Program-made: the position numbers and the translations under genes | NCBI GenBank assembly: GCA_003255065.1 | Contig: QAOA01007962.1 | Location: 407,229 to 471,228 of the forward strand | Length of the DNA stretch: 64,000 bases | Direction: 5' to 3' | Origin: Cercis canadensis | Taxonomy: Eukaryota > Streptophyta > Magnoliopsida > Fabales > Fabaceae | Notes under the pieces: model-generated | Database searches by the model: none | What the model saw: the letters and a program-made list of their open reading frames with translations, nothing else | What the model was told of the DNA's origin: nothing | In this document: positions 35,584 to 48,500 of the stretch, in pieces | Layout of the letters: every line of letters starts with the position of its first letter | Numbering within the stretch: position 1 is the stretch's first letter

Positions 35584-37308
35584 ACCCACACTCATCTTCA
35601 AGGGGAGCATATAGGTGAAGATATGTGCAGGGAAACCTTCTTAGAGCTTGAACAGCAGATTACTCAACCTGAAACAGGACCTTCCACAATTTCTGAAACC
35701 ACACCTCCTCCTCTACCTATTCCCAAAACCACCATGACTGAAACTGAACCTGTCACCACAGAAACAGAAAACCCTAAAGAACCCCCAAAATTGCTTGTTT
35801 ATTCAAGGAGAAATCCGTCTTCAAAGGGTGACAAATCTGACATACAGCAAGGGCAAGCATCTGAACCGAGAGTGTGCTTCAATAACACTAATAGTACTGA
35901 ATGTCCCATACAGCAACCAACAGAGACTCAACCAGCCATACAGCAGCTGACCGAAATGCACCAAACCTTGGGAGACTTTCCAATTGCTATCAGAAAAGGG
36001 GTAAGGACTTGTACAAAACACCCTATTTCCAAATTTATGTCATATGAACAGTTATCACCTAGCTTTCGTGTTTTCACTACTGACCTCTCCAAGATAGCAA
36101 TTCCCAAAAACATACATGAAGCATTCACTAAACCTGAATGGAAACATGCTGTTTTGCAAGAGATGAGGGCACTTGAGAAAAATGGCACTTGGGAATTCAG
36201 GCACCTACCCACTGGTAAGATGTAAATGGGTGTTTACTATTAAATATAAAAGTGATGGCAGCATAGACAGGTATAAAGCTAGACTGGTTGCAAAAGGATT
36301 CACTCAAACCTATGGCATTGACTACCAAGAGCCATTTGCACCTGTAGCAAAACTCAACACAGTGAGGGTGTTGTTTTCATTGGTAGCAAATCTAGACTGG
36401 TCTCTCCACCAGTTAGATGTGAAGAATGCCTTCCTTAATGGAGTGCTAAATGAGGAAGTCTACATGGATATACCTCCTGGATTTGAGGGACCAAAAGAGA
36501 AAGTGTGTAGATTGAAAAAGGCACTTTATGGGCTGAAACAATCCCTAAGAGCATGGTTTGAGAAACTTGTGAGAGTTGTGAATAATAGAGGGTACTGCCA
36601 AGCTCAAACCGATCACACCATGTGTTTTAAGCATTCATTAGGAGGTAAGATTACCATCCTCATTTGGTATGTGGACGATATGATTATAACCGGGAATGAC
36701 CTAGCTGAAATTAGTTTATTAAAGAACTATCTCAGCAAGGTATTTGAGCTGAAAGACCTAGGACCTCTAAAATACTTCCTAGGGATGGAGGTAGCAAGGA
36801 ACCACACTAGCATTTCAATTTCGCAAAGAAAATATGTGTTAGATTTATTGCAAGAAACTGGAATGATGGGTTGTAAACCAGTCAACACCCGTATGGAACC
36901 TAATAAGAAGTTAGGGGGAGAAAAGGATGGCAGAGATCCTGATAAAGGGAGGTTTGCGAGGATGGCAGACACTCCTAACATACAGCCTTAGCACATGGGG
37001 TTTGCGAGGATATTTGGCTAAGAAGAATACCAAAGGAACTTCGGGTTCCTATACCTCTACCCATAACCTTATATTGTGATAACCAAACAGCAGTTAACAT
37101 AGCCCACAATCCAGTTCATCATGACAGAACTAAGCATGTAGAGATTGACCGACACTTAATTAAAGAAAAGATTGATAATGGGCTTATTAGCCTGAGATAT
37201 CTGCCCACAAAACAACAGGTAGCTGATTTGCTTACCAAGAGCCTTCCTAGACCACGGGTTGAAGAGTTAACAAGCAAGCTGGGCATGATCGATATCTATG
37301 CCCCAACA

Positions 37309-37537
37309 CTCCCAGAAATTAACGGAGGAAATTAAGGGATAGCTGACCAATCAGTGTAGTTAAAGATAGTAAATTGTATTTATTAGGATAGCTAACTAGG
37401 GACAATTATTGTAAGTAGAATCCCTTAGATTAGGTTATTGCTTATCTTTAGGGATTGATTGTTGTCATCAATCTCCTATATATGTACAGTTCGGTAGTCA
37501 ATGATAGTAAGAGAGAAAGTATTCTCAGAATTTTACA
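37309..37537 (+). repeat. 3' LTR of element J (partial)
   Basis: Matches the 5' LTR from GGAGGAAATTAAGGGATAGC onward and ends at TTTTACA before target copy TTATC. Confidence 0.88.
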
Positions 37538-37699
37538 TTATCCTATTGATTCAATGCTATAATGCTATAAATGTTATTGTAACCTCTTGAAACATACTAT
37601 GAATACAAGTTGTTGGTGTGGCCAATGGTTTTATATTGTGGGGCATGAGAGCTTTGTATCAGCTTAGAATACTTCACTATTACTTGATATTATTGATTC

Positions 37700-37864
37700 T
37701 ATGAGAAATGGGGGAAAGTGTGTAAGACTAGGTTTTCACAGGTATTATTTATATTAACTGTACAATAAATACAGGCCTAATCATGGGTCTAATCACATCC
37801 TAGTTACAAGCCTAGATGTAAGCTATAATAAATACAATATTTATAGTCAATCAATATTCTAACA
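37700..37864 (-). repeat. 3' LTR of element I
   Basis: 165 bp ending ...CAATATTCTAACA, next to CTCCCCCTCAAG. Target copy GATTC lies just left. Confidence 0.92.
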
Positions 37865-40800
37865 CTCCCCCTCAAGCTGGAGCATACATATCATATGTTC
37901 CAAACTTGTTACAAATGTAGTTAACCCGAGGGCCTCCGAGAGACTTAATAAATATATATGTTCACTAATTGTTTAATCTAACAAAACTAGTTGCAATATC
38001 CACTAAAAGTATCTTCTCTATAATAAACTGACAGTCGATCTCTATATGTTTGGTCCTTTCGGAAGACTGAATTAGAGGCAATGTGGAGAGCTACTTGGTT
38101 ATCACATATTAATCTCATTTGTTGAACCTTCATAAATTTTAATTCCTGGAGTAACTGTTTCAGCCACATGAGCTCACAAGTTGCTTTAACCATGGCGTGG
38201 TATTCTACCTCAGCAATGGATCAAGCAACAACAGATTGTTTCTTGCTCTTCCATGAAACTAGATTGCCTCCAACAAATACACAATATCCGGTAGTTGAAC
38301 GTCTATCATATTGACATCATGCTCAATCAGCATCTTAATAGCCAACTACCTGAGTATGTCCTCTACCTTCATACAAGAGAATTTTACCCGGTGCCTTCTT
38401 AATGTATTTTAAAATACAAATCACTGCATCCCAATGACTATCACAGGGAGAACTCAAAAACTAACCAACTACACTCATTGAAAAGGCAATATCAAGCCGT
38501 GTCACTATGAGATAGTTGAGTTTTCCATCAAGTCTCTAGTACCTGCTAGAATCTGATAAGGGCTCCCCCTTATCAGGTAGGAGCTTGACATTTGGATCCA
38601 TTGGAGTATCCACAGGTTTGCAATTTGACATACCCGTTTTTCTCAAAATGTCCAAGGCATCTTTCCGTTGTGAGATGGCAATACCTTTTTGTGATTGAGC
38701 AACTTTTATTCCTAGAAAATACTTGAGTTTGCCCAAATCTTTGGTCTGAAAGTGCTGGAATAGATGTTGTTTGAGCTTTTGCATGTCATCTTGGTCGTTC
38801 CCTGTAATCACAATGTCACCTACATAGACAACCAAGTAAATGCATCGGTTAGGGGATGAATGACAATAAAAGACTGAATGATCAACCTCACTCCGAATCA
38901 TACCAATCGGACAACTACACTAAATCTCTAAAACCAAGCCCGTGGAGATTGTTTAAGTCCATAAAGAGATCGGCAAAGTCTACATACCAATCTAGACTCC
39001 CCCTGAGCAACAAACCCACCAAGTGGTTGCTCCATATAGACTTCCTCTTGCAATTAGCTATGTAGAAAGGCGTTTTTAATATTGAGTTGATAAAGGGGCC
39101 GGGGGTGAATGGCTACCATAGAGAGAAAGAGGCGAATAGAGGCCATCTTGGCAACAGGAGAAAAAGTATGGCCATAGTCAAGGCCATAGATCTGGGTATA
39201 TCCCTTTGCAACCAGTTGAGCCTTCAAATGATCTATTTGGCCATCAGGGCCAACTTTGATTGTATAAACCCAACAGCAACCAACTATAGATTTACCACAT
39301 GGGAGAGGAACCAAATCCCAAGTGCTATTGGAGTCTAAGGCAGTCATTTCATCAATCATTGTCTTACGCCACCTTGGGTTGGAAAGAGCTTCACCTATAT
39401 TTTTAGCAATCGAAACGGAAGACAAAGACGATACAAAGGCAGAATATGGTGGAAACAAACAGTGATAGCTCATAAAATTGTAAATAGGGTGAGGATTACG
39501 AGTAGAACGAATACCTTTGCGGTCATCAATGGAACAATCCATGTAATAAACTACAACTGGAGAAGCAATCGGAGCAAGAGGTAAGTCCACTAGGTTAGTG
39601 GCAAGACTGTCATTAGTGGCAAGGTTGTCTGCAGTGGCAGGGCTCTCAGTAACGGGGCTCTCAACAGGTTCGGGTCAAGGTCGGCAATGGTAGGTGAGGA
39701 AAGGAGGGACCGAGTCAACAGAGGAAATAGCCAGTGGAACAGGACTAGTGAATGAAATAGGAAGAATATTAGCAATAGTAGAACGTTCTGGAACATCAGA
39801 ATGTCCTGAAGAGGAGAAGAATGGGGTTGTCTCAAAGAAACTAACATCATGGGAGACTATATAACATTTTGAGTCCAGGAGAGAAACAACAATAACCCTT
39901 TTGGAAGCGGGAAAAATCCAAGAAGACATATTTGAGAGATTTGGCTTATAACTTATCTTTACCTGGAGTGAGATTATGAACAAAACACGTGCAATCAAAG
40001 ACACGAAGAGGAAGAGAGTAGAGTGGCTGGGTGGAAAATAAAAGAGAATGAGGCACCTGATTTTATAATACTGAGGATGGCATAAGAGGTATAAGCACAA
40101 GAGATTGATGGAGAATACCCTAAGAATTCATGAAAGATTGAAAGGGAGCAAAAAAATATTCAAGTGCATTATCACTCCTCAAGGTGCGAATTGTGATACC
40201 AAACTAAGTTTTAATCTCTGAGCAAAAGGTTTGAAAAATAGAGAATAGTTCAAAACAATTTGATGTTAGAAATAACCAAGTAGATCGAGAAAAATCATCG
40301 ACAAAGGTTACAAAGTACTGAAAGCCCAAAGTTGAGTTGACTCGACTAGGACCCCATATATCAGAATGAACTAAGGCAAAGGGAGACTCAAATTGTTTAT
40401 TGACACGACTAGGAAACGAACTACGAGCATGTTTTCTTAATTGACAAGACTCACATTCTAAAGTAGAGATACAAGAAAGGCTAGGCACTATCTTTTGGAG
40501 TTTCTATAAACTGGGGTGTCCCAAACGATGGTGGAGAAGTTTGGGTGAATCAACAGCAGTACAAGTCATAGGAGGTGATGATGTGGTGAGGTAGTATAAC
40601 CCATGGGACTCGCGCCCTACTCCAATCGTCCTCCCAGTGTCCCGATCCTACATAAGAACCGAATTAGCTACAAAGGTAACAGAATAAGGTAGGGTCTAGG
40701 TTAATTTGCTAACAGAGATAAAATTAAATGGATACCCTAGTACAAAAAGGACGGAATTTAAAGCTAAAGAATGCAAGGGCTTGGCTTGACCAATGCCTTT

Positions 40801-42375
40801 TACTTTGGTTTGTGAGCCATTAGCTAAGGTAATAGTGGACAATAATTAGAGTAAGTGAGTTTAGAGAATAGATTCTTGTTACCAGTCATGTGATCTGAAG
40901 CACAAGAATCAAGAACCCAGGGTCCAAGTGAGGATGATTGAGAGATGCAAACAATAGGATTACCAATATGGGCAACAGAGGCTGCGGAGGTGGACTGATT
41001 AGTCTCTCAAAATCACAAGAACTCATTATAGTCAGCAGTAGATACAGATACAGCACCAAATGAAGAATCATACTGTGCAACATTTGCAGTTTTAGTAGGT
41101 CAACCATGAAGGAGAAAACAGCGGTCCACTATGTGGCCAATTTTATGGCAGTGAGTACACCAAGGTTGATCCTTGTTTCAAAAACGCTGATCACTACATC
41201 CTCCTTTACTATCTTCTCGATGGTTCATCTGTGAGAGGCTAGAATAGTAGAATCAATCGGGGTAGCCGAAACAAAAACACTTGTACATGTTGAAATACAA
41301 ATCAGCTGCTCAAACATAGTATCCATAGTAGGAACCCCAGGATTGGCCAGAATTTGATTGCGGACCGAATCCAATTCAGATGGCAAACCGGATAGTGCAA
41401 GAACCATGAAGAATTTGCCGTGATGTTCCTCTTGTTGTGCAACATCAGTTGAAAAGGGCATCATCTCATTGAATTCATCGTGAAGAGTCTCAATCTGCCC
41501 CAGATAGGTATGCATATCCTGATCTTGTTTCTTGATCGTCTTCATACTAGAGACAACATTATAAAGACGATTTATATCATTTGAGTGGAGCTTTTTGGCT
41601 TTGTGCCAAACTTCATAACAAATACGATATGGCCGATTTTGGCCAATAGGAATACGATCAATAGACTACCAGAGGACATTGCAAAGATATGCATCAACCT
41701 GTTTCCACTTAGGCTTATCCTGATCAGGGATATCTTTAACTTGTTTTACCAAGTGTTCCTCATGGCCCTGGCCTAAGAACCACAAATCCACAGAAACAGA
41801 TCATGTCATGTAGTTACCAGAACCAATTAATTTTTCAGCACAGATAGCAGGAGTAGAAGAGAGAGTGTGGAATGGTTGACATGTAGTGGTGTCAGTGTCT
41901 AAAGAAACCATTCAGATCTGTTGGTTCCAAAACAAAGTCCTAACCTTTAAAAAATGAAAGAGAACAGAATTCATGTGATGCTGTACAGATCTGATGACAC
42001 CAAAATAAGGGCAGTAATAGGTCGAAAATATGCCGGAGGAGGGATCTGGAAAGTTTCACGGTGATTGGAGAAGCCACGCGCCTCCACGTGTGGAAGAAGC
42101 TGTCAGCGCGTGGGAGTCACTCGCAGAGTTGGCGGCTGCAGAGGCGGACGGCGATGCAATTCCAGGGATTCGCCGGGCAGAGGCTTCTGACTTTGACTAT
42201 GGAGGTGAATTTTGAAAACTTGAATCTTAGGGTGGCTAGAAAGAGGCACAGCCACTAAACCCTAGTAATAAGAACACTGCTGGAGTAAAAACACAGCAGG
42301 GGGAGTGTATTCACTGCTGGAAAAATGCACAACGGGAAGGTAGAAATTTTTCTCACTAAAATTGCTCTAATACCA

Positions 42376-42545
42376 TGTGAGAAATGGTGGAAGTGTGTGA
42401 GACTAGCTTCTCACAGGTATTATTTATATTAACTATACAATAAATACAAGCCTAATCATGCCTAATCACATCCTAGTTACAAGCCTAGATGTAGGCTATA
42501 ATAAATACAATATTCACAGTCAATCAATATTCTAATATTCTAACA
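42376..42545 (-). repeat. 5' LTR of element I
   Basis: 170 bp, TGTGAGAAATGG...TATTCTAACA, with a primer-site complement just left and target copy GATTC just right. Confidence 0.92.
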
Positions 42546-43649
42546 GATTCTATATCATGAGAGGCTAGTTCTATTGCTATTTCTAATTAGTTTTTCAATG
42601 GCTTTGAAGTGTATCATGTAGAAACTGTATGCCATTAGCAAGTTTAATGGCCTATGTGCACAGAGGAAATGATCTCACGTATACTCCATAGGTGCCATTA
42701 AGAATGAGGCTCCGAAAAATGAGCTGGTGTATACTTTGTAAGTCCTCATTTTTATGCCCTTGTGGGGATAATCTAGTGTATGCTACACATGGGTGGCAAA
42801 AAATTCCTCACACCTTTTCACATCCTAGTCAAATATGTTTTGTAAAACTATATTATGAATATTCACTTCGTTTATCAATTTTTTTATTTTTCCTAATTTA
42901 TTATTATCTTAGGCTTTGCATCTAACCATGGTTTGGAAATTTGCATTGCATATTCTAAATCAAGAACTCGGCTTTTCTTAAACACCAGCCCATGAGTTAC
43001 AGTTGTTTCCCTTCCTTGTCACTTTTTTGTCATTTATGCATTCTCTGGGTCAAAAGACTCTCTCTTTGTTGTCTTGTTTCAGATTTAGATTCTCCTTGCT
43101 TAGTTGTCTCTTTGGCTTGCTGTGTCCTAGAAATTTTTTGGTAGGCTTCGCTTCCTGTGGTTGCCACTTTGTTGTCTTGGACACCCAGATTCTATAGTTA
43201 TAAGAGTGTGTTTAGTTTTTCTTGTATTACTTGGAGATTGAGCCTGGTTGGGGCATATGTTATTTACTCTTTGTGGTTAACTTCTTTTGGCTCTTGTGGT
43301 TATTTATTCTTGTTGGGGCATATTCTAGTTGGGCACCATGATACTGTATTTGTCTTTGTTGTATTGTTAGAAAAGTTGTCATTTCTGGGTTGTTTGAGTT
43401 TTAGGGGAAACTCTACTGGACTTTTGGTAGTGCCCAATTGCCTATTATGCTTTTATTTCAGTAATGTTTAGTTTCTTCATTTGGTAACCTTGCCAGGCTA
43501 AGTGGGTCATTTGGCTAGTTTAGCTTGTGTGCTGATCATGCCCTAGGGGTTCGGGTCATGACGATTAATACACACACAAATTATAATTACTGATTTTAAT
43601 TAAACATTTGAAAAAAAGGAAAATACTGTTCGGGAAAAACTGTTCTGAC

Positions 43650-43709
43650 CTCAGATCTCAAGATATCTGTTTTCACAGACACATTTACAGCTTGACATTC
43701 CTCCGTGAC
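43650..43709 (-). CDS. EMF2: EMF2-like exon 10
   Basis: 60 nt, exactly 20 codons: VTEECQAVNVSVKTDILRSE. It follows FEFW directly, as in EMF2 (FEFWVTEE...QAVNVS). The acceptor is aattttgcag and the donor GTCAGA. The next exon is about 13 kb away, because two copia elements sit in the intervening intron. Confidence 0.93.
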
Positions 43710-43795
43710 CTGCAAAATTATTTATGCTTTATTACTGATGGTTTAATACTTTTTCAATTATTCAAATGCCTGCAAGAACTTCAAAGATTACTGAC

Positions 43796-43849
43796 CCAAA
43801 ATTCAAAGTTGAAGAGATCATGCGATGAGGACAAGTGATATCTTAGACC
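43796..43849 (-). CDS. EMF2: EMF2-like exon 9, second half of C2H2 zinc finger
   Basis: 54 nt, exactly 18 codons: GLRYHLSSSHDLFNFEFW. It supplies the two zinc-binding histidines, completing C-x2-C-x12-H-x4-H with exon 8. The acceptor is ttgtttag and the donor GTCAGT. This is one of the most conserved segments of plant EMF2/VRN2/FIS2 proteins. Confidence 0.95.
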
Positions 43850-43949
43850 CTAAACAAGGTAAAGTTGTCAGAAGCTTTAAAAAATTGGTTTCTACATATT
43901 ATATTGAAAATTTATAGCTTCACCAAGGGAAGTCAAGAGCAGTGTTAAC

Positions 43950-44002
43950 CTTAAAGCTGGCACTTTTAACCAAACAGAACGGACAGGAGAAATCTTCAGT
44001 GA
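43950..44002 (-). CDS. EMF2: EMF2-like exon 8, first half of C2H2 zinc finger
   Basis: 53 nt: two bases plus 17 codons, TEDFSCPFCLVKSASFK. With the base left by exon 7 it reads VTEDFSCPFC. The two zinc-binding cysteines of the VEF-family finger are present (C-x2-C). The acceptor is ttcatttgcag and the donor GTTAAC. EMF2 normally has Cys where this copy has the first Ser (LVKC to LVKS), which is outside the zinc ligands. Confidence 0.95.
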
Positions 44003-45056
44003 CTGCAAATGAAAGTTTCCAGTTAAAATACATGCTGGGTATGTAGAGAACATAGATATTAAGATTAAAGTAAGAAAGTGACAAGAATGTCAAAGAAGAA
44101 AATATGTGCACATCCAAAAATCAGGTGCCCTTCAATAATTAGGCACCACTGCTAGTCACAACCAAACTGACACAAAGATATGAATGTTTCCAAAGAACCA
44201 CTCAACCTATAAGTAATCACTTTTGTTGTTTCTATCATACTTCCTCTCTCAAAAGTCCACCAAGGCTTGAAGTGCACAACAACAGACACCACCCAAGCTA
44301 CCACTAAAGGATTAGTGATGTCAAAGCCTCTAAACCCTTAAATGCAAGCTCGATACTTGATGAGTGTAATTAGAAGAAATTCAAATAATGTACTTAGCCT
44401 TCATAAATAACTATTAAATAAAAAATAATCACTTGTATAAAGGTGAGAAAACTGCTTCAATATTTATGGAAAAAAATGTGTATAGAATAGGCAGAAAATT
44501 TTCCCTCTTTTATTGCTTAGCTCTACAGTTTCATTGGTTTTGTTTTCTCTGTAGTTTTAGGAGGATCTCTTGTCCTCCTTCTATAGTATCCTTCTCTGTT
44601 CTCTTAATAAATTCTTCTTTAATCAAAAAGAGAAAGGGAAAAAAAAAACAGTAGCACATTGTTGTCCTTCACAAAGCTAAGTGACCTTTGGCGATAGAAA
44701 TGTAAAATGAAATGTATACTATAATTTTGACCCATTAACATTCAAAGGAGACACAGCCTTTATTGGAAATAATCAAAATTGTCTAATTTGCTTCTTTTGA
44801 GTAGAACAGGTAGAGGGTATAAAAACCAAATCTCAAAATCATAGGATTTTACACACTACATGAAATAACCATATACATATATAACTTTCTATAAACCAAG
44901 AATTCCTTCAGAGAGAAAAGGAATACATAAAGAGGATCAGGAATCCTCCCAGATTTGGACAAAAAAAAATATATTAGCTCAAGAGGGCAATCCAATCCCA
45001 AACAAGAAAACTCCCTTCAAAAACCATGAGCTGAAACCCACAAAGAAGATAAGAAG
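44003..45056 (-). other. EMF2-like intron 7, part next to exon 8
   Basis: AT-rich intron. A LINE-like 3' end on the plus strand (about 44500-44650, ending in an A-rich tail) and another on the minus strand (about 44890-45056) are visible. Element L is inserted at the edge of the latter. Confidence 0.65.
44890..45056 (-). mobile_element. LINE-like 3' tail fragment, cut by L
   Basis: Shares the GAGAGAAA, AGGAATCCTCC and AGCTCA...AG...CAATCC pattern with the fragments at 28970 and 58391. It is short and its frame is decayed. Confidence 0.45.
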
Positions 45057-45061
45057 ATAAG

Positions 45062-45478
45062 TAATGGAAACCCAAAGTACAGAAATGGATAGTTCGTAGT
45101 ATTGAATCAAGAAACTATGAAGAATTACAGTAGTATAGTAATTCTCCTTCTCAGAGCTAGAGCTCCACAGAGTATCCCACTCTGTCCAAGCCTAAACCGA
45201 AGGAATCAGAATTGTAAAACCCAGATAACCTCTCTACCATTCTCCCCCTCTCCTATACTGACCCTCCTCCATGACTCTAACTAACTCCCACTCTTTTAGG
45301 AAAAGCAAGTAAAGCAAAATAACAGAAATGCACAGTAAAGGAAATAACAGAAATACACATAAAGGAAATAACAGACAGTCACGTGTTCCTCTCCTCCTAT
45401 ATTTTCTTATTTCTCCTAGTGTAGACTTTCCACTCTTTAGACCCACTATTCTGGCCCACAATCAGTTGGGTTCTAACA
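45062..45478 (-). repeat. 3' LTR of element L
   Basis: 417 bp. On the minus strand it starts TGTTAGAACCC and ends CCATTA. The coding frame of pol runs a short way into it. Confidence 0.95.
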
Positions 45479-45539
45479 TTGCCATCCCCTATAAGAGCAG
45501 CCTTGTCCTCAAGGCTGAAGGAGGGGAATTGGCTACGAA

Positions 45540-48500
45540 TAATGAATTCATCCTCCCATGTTGCTTCATCCATAGGTTTAGTCTTCCACTTAACAAGCAG
45601 CTGCTTACTGGTCTCACCATGCTTGGTGATTTCCCGAGAGGCTAGGATGTCCTCTGGTTCTGCAGAATCAGAGAGCTCCATTTCTAAGTCTGCTGGCAGC
45701 ACTGGTTCCACCAAATAATTGCCTATAGCCTTCTTCAACCGAGAGACATGAAAGACCAGATGTATCCGGGAAGAAGGTGGCAATTTCAGCTTATAAGCAA
45801 CTGGTCCACAGTGACTTAGAACCTGGAAAAGACCATAAAACCTTGCTGCAAGTTTCTGATTTATTCTCCTAGCCACAGATTGTTGACGATGGGGCCTAAG
45901 CTTCAAGAAAACCCATTCTCCCACCACGAAAGACAAAATCCTTCTTTTCTGATCTGCATATTTTTTCATCTGTTGCTGGGCACGCAGCAGGTGAAATTTC
46001 ATTTGTTTCAGCGCCTCATCTCTATCAATCAATTCTCGCACCACTGCCTCCACCCTTGTCTCTCCTTGAAGATAGCGAACCAAACTAGGAGGCTTTCTGC
46101 CATATACTACCTCAAAAGGAGTGGAATTTGTAGAAACATGGAAAGTGGTATTGTACCACAATTCTGCCCAAGATAACCAATGTGACCAGTACCTAGGTTG
46201 TTCAGAAGTAAAACACCTTAAGTAAGTTTCTAGGCAACGATTGATGACTTCAGTTTGGCCATCTGTTTCCGGATGATATGAGGAGCTCATCCTGAGCACT
46301 GTGCCTTGTAGCTTGAATAATTCCTGCCAAAAGTGGCTGATAAAGAGAGGGTCTCGGTCACTAACAATGGAATTAGGAATTCCATGCAAACGAACAATTT
46401 CCTTTGCAAAAATTTCTGCAACTCCCTTTGCTGTATAAGGATGCTTCAATAGGATAAAGTGAGCATACTTCGACAGCCTATCTACCACAACAAGAATAGC
46501 TTCGAACCCTTTAGACTTAGGGAGACCCATAATGAAGTCCATGGAGAGGTCTTCCCAAATAAGGTCAGGTATGTCTAATGGCTGTAAGAGACCCCCGGGA
46601 GAGAGAGCTGCATACTTTTGTCATTGACAAATGTCACAAGACTTAACAAAGTCTTGAACATACTTCTTCATACCTACCCAATATAAATTCTCTGCCAACC
46701 TTCTATAAGTACATAAGAAACCGGAGTGGCCCCCTTGAGGAGTAGAATGAAATTCTGCTAAGAGTTGAGGAATTTTAGGAGTGTTAGCAGAAATCACTAA
46801 CCTGTCTTTATAGAAAAGAACTCCTTGCTGGTACACAAATCCTGGTCGGGAGCAAGGATTTTGTTGCAAAGCAGAAATAATTCCTTGGAGATGTGTATCT
46901 TCCTTTACTTCATGGATTAATTCCTGACCTTCCAGCCACACAGGGAAAGAAACAAGCCCATTTAACTCATCATCTTCAGGAATTCTGGACAACGCATCAG
47001 CCGCCTTGTTTTCTGGTCCGGGCTTATAGATTATGTCAAAGGTGTACCCTAACAACTTGGCTATCCAGTTTTGTTGGTCAGTAGTGGTAATGCCTTGGTG
47101 AAGAAGGTGTTTAAGACTCTTTTGATCTGTATAGACAAAGAAATGCTGCCCCAACAGATATGGTCTCCAATGTTGGACAGCAAGAGCAAGGGCCATAATT
47201 TCCTTGTCATAAGCAGACTTGGATAAAGTATTTTCTGACAAAGCCTTGCTGAAATAAGCTAGAGGGCGTCTTTGTTGCATAAGAACTGCACCAATTCCTC
47301 TCCCGGATGCGTCGCACTCTACTTCAAAGGTTTGTGCAAAGTTAGGCAAAGCCAAAACCGGAGAGGTAGTCATTATTTTCTTTAGAGTCTCAAAGGCAAC
47401 TTGAGCAGCGGAACTCCAATGGAAATTGTCTTTCTTGGTTAACTCAGTTAAAGGCTTAGCCACCTTGCCATACCCTTGTACAAACTTACGGTAGTAACCG
47501 GTTAATCCCAAAAAACCTTTGACTCCCTTAACATTTTTTGGAATAGGCCACTGCAGAACACTTCCTATCTTTTCGGGATCCATAGCTACTCCTTCTCCAG
47601 AAATTAGATGGCCTAGATAGTCAATGGATTTCCTCCCAAAACTGCATTTCTTTTTGTTAACCACTAAACTATTGAGTTTCAACAAGTTTAGCACCTCAGC
47701 CAAATGCAATAGATGTGTGTCCCAATCTGGACTATAAACCAAAATGTCATCAAAAAAAACTAGCACAAACCTTCGTAGACATGATCTAAAGACATCATTC
47801 ATAGTGGATTGGAAGGTGGCTGGAGCATTCATCAATCCGAATGGCATAACTAGGTACTCATAGTGGCCGTTATGAGTTCTGAATGCTGTCTTGTGTATGT
47901 CTTCCTCCTTTACCCGAATCTGATTGAATCCCGATTTAAGGTCCAACTTAGAAAAGAACCAAGCTCCGTGCAGCTCATCAAGAAGTTCCTCTACTACAGG
48001 GATAGGGTACTTATCTGGTAGTGTCACCCTATTCAGAGCCCTATAATCGACAGACATTCTCCATGAGTTGTCCTTCTTTTTTACCAAGATGACAGGGCTG
48101 GAAAAGGCACTACTACTAGGCCGAATAAACTCCAGTTGCATCAGTTCCTTAACTTGCCTTTCAATTTCATCCTTGTGGTGGTGAGGGTACCTATAAGGCC
48201 TCACACTCACAGCGCCCTGACCAGCTTGAAGGACTATAGCATGGTCATTGCTTCTATGAGGTGGCAAGTCTTGTATTTCAGCAAAGACAACAGGGAATTG
48301 ATCAATCAACCCCTGTACTCCCTTCCTTCGAATCGGTGATAAGTCACCTTGCTGAATGGCCTCCAGATTCTGTACCTCTGTGTTCCAGAATAAACCATCT
48401 ACTGCATACACTTTTCTGCCTATTAGGTTATGCAGTAAAGAAGAATCTGTGCTGACTCTTTGATCAATGCCCTGTAGAGTAACCAGGTCTGTTCCATTGT

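Larger units (their letters stand above)
32790..37537 (+). mobile_element. Ty1/copia element J (family delta), broken
   Basis: Plus-strand relative of D. The 5' LTR is at 32790-33028 and a partial 3' LTR at about 37309-37537. The target-site duplication is TTATC (32785-32789 and 37538-37542). The primer site TGGTATCAGAGC is at 33029. Parts: gag (about 33050-34240, interrupted by a solo LTR), protease (about 34310), GAG-pre-integrase and integrase (about 34570-35530), poly-C tract, reverse transcriptase (about 36150-36900, YVDDMIITG) and RNase H tail (about 37000-37300). It has several breaks. The LTRs differ at roughly seven sites by eye. Confidence 0.93.
37700..42545 (-). mobile_element. Ty1/copia element I (family alpha), broken
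   Basis: Minus-strand element with both ends. The 3' LTR is at 37700-37864 and the 5' LTR at 42376-42545. The target-site duplication is GATTC (37695-37699 and 42546-42550). The polypurine complement CTCCCCCTCAAG starts at 37865 and the leader covers about 41915-42375. Parts on the minus strand: gag (about 41910-41020, with a zinc knuckle), protease (about 40920), GAG-pre-integrase and integrase (about 40600-39700), reverse transcriptase (about 39400-38500) and RNase H (about 38400-38160). The LTRs differ at well over ten sites by eye, so it is older than B, C, K and L, and it carries many breaks. Confidence 0.93.
31605..43570. repeat. Unclassified long repeat or intron sequence split by J and I
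   Basis: Applies to 31605-32784, 37543-37694 and 42551-43570, which become contiguous once J and I are removed. The left part has pyrimidine-rich, UTR-like sequence and the right end has CCCTAGGGGTTCGGGTCATGAC, reminiscent of some Ty3/gypsy LTR ends. No borders or coding sequence were found. It may be a solo LTR of about 2.3 kb or plain intron. Confidence 0.3.

Noticed and set aside
42030-42258. GC-rich frames near 42030 and again near 60500 as small genes
   Set aside because: Both are the shared untranslated leader of alpha copia elements.
43920-44117. A 65-codon minus-strand frame as a gene of its own
   Set aside because: Only the part at 43950-44002 is coding. The rest is intron on both sides of exon 8.
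45102-45461. Frames repeated at 45102-45461 and 50214-50573 as a duplicated gene
   Set aside because: They are the two LTR copies of element L.
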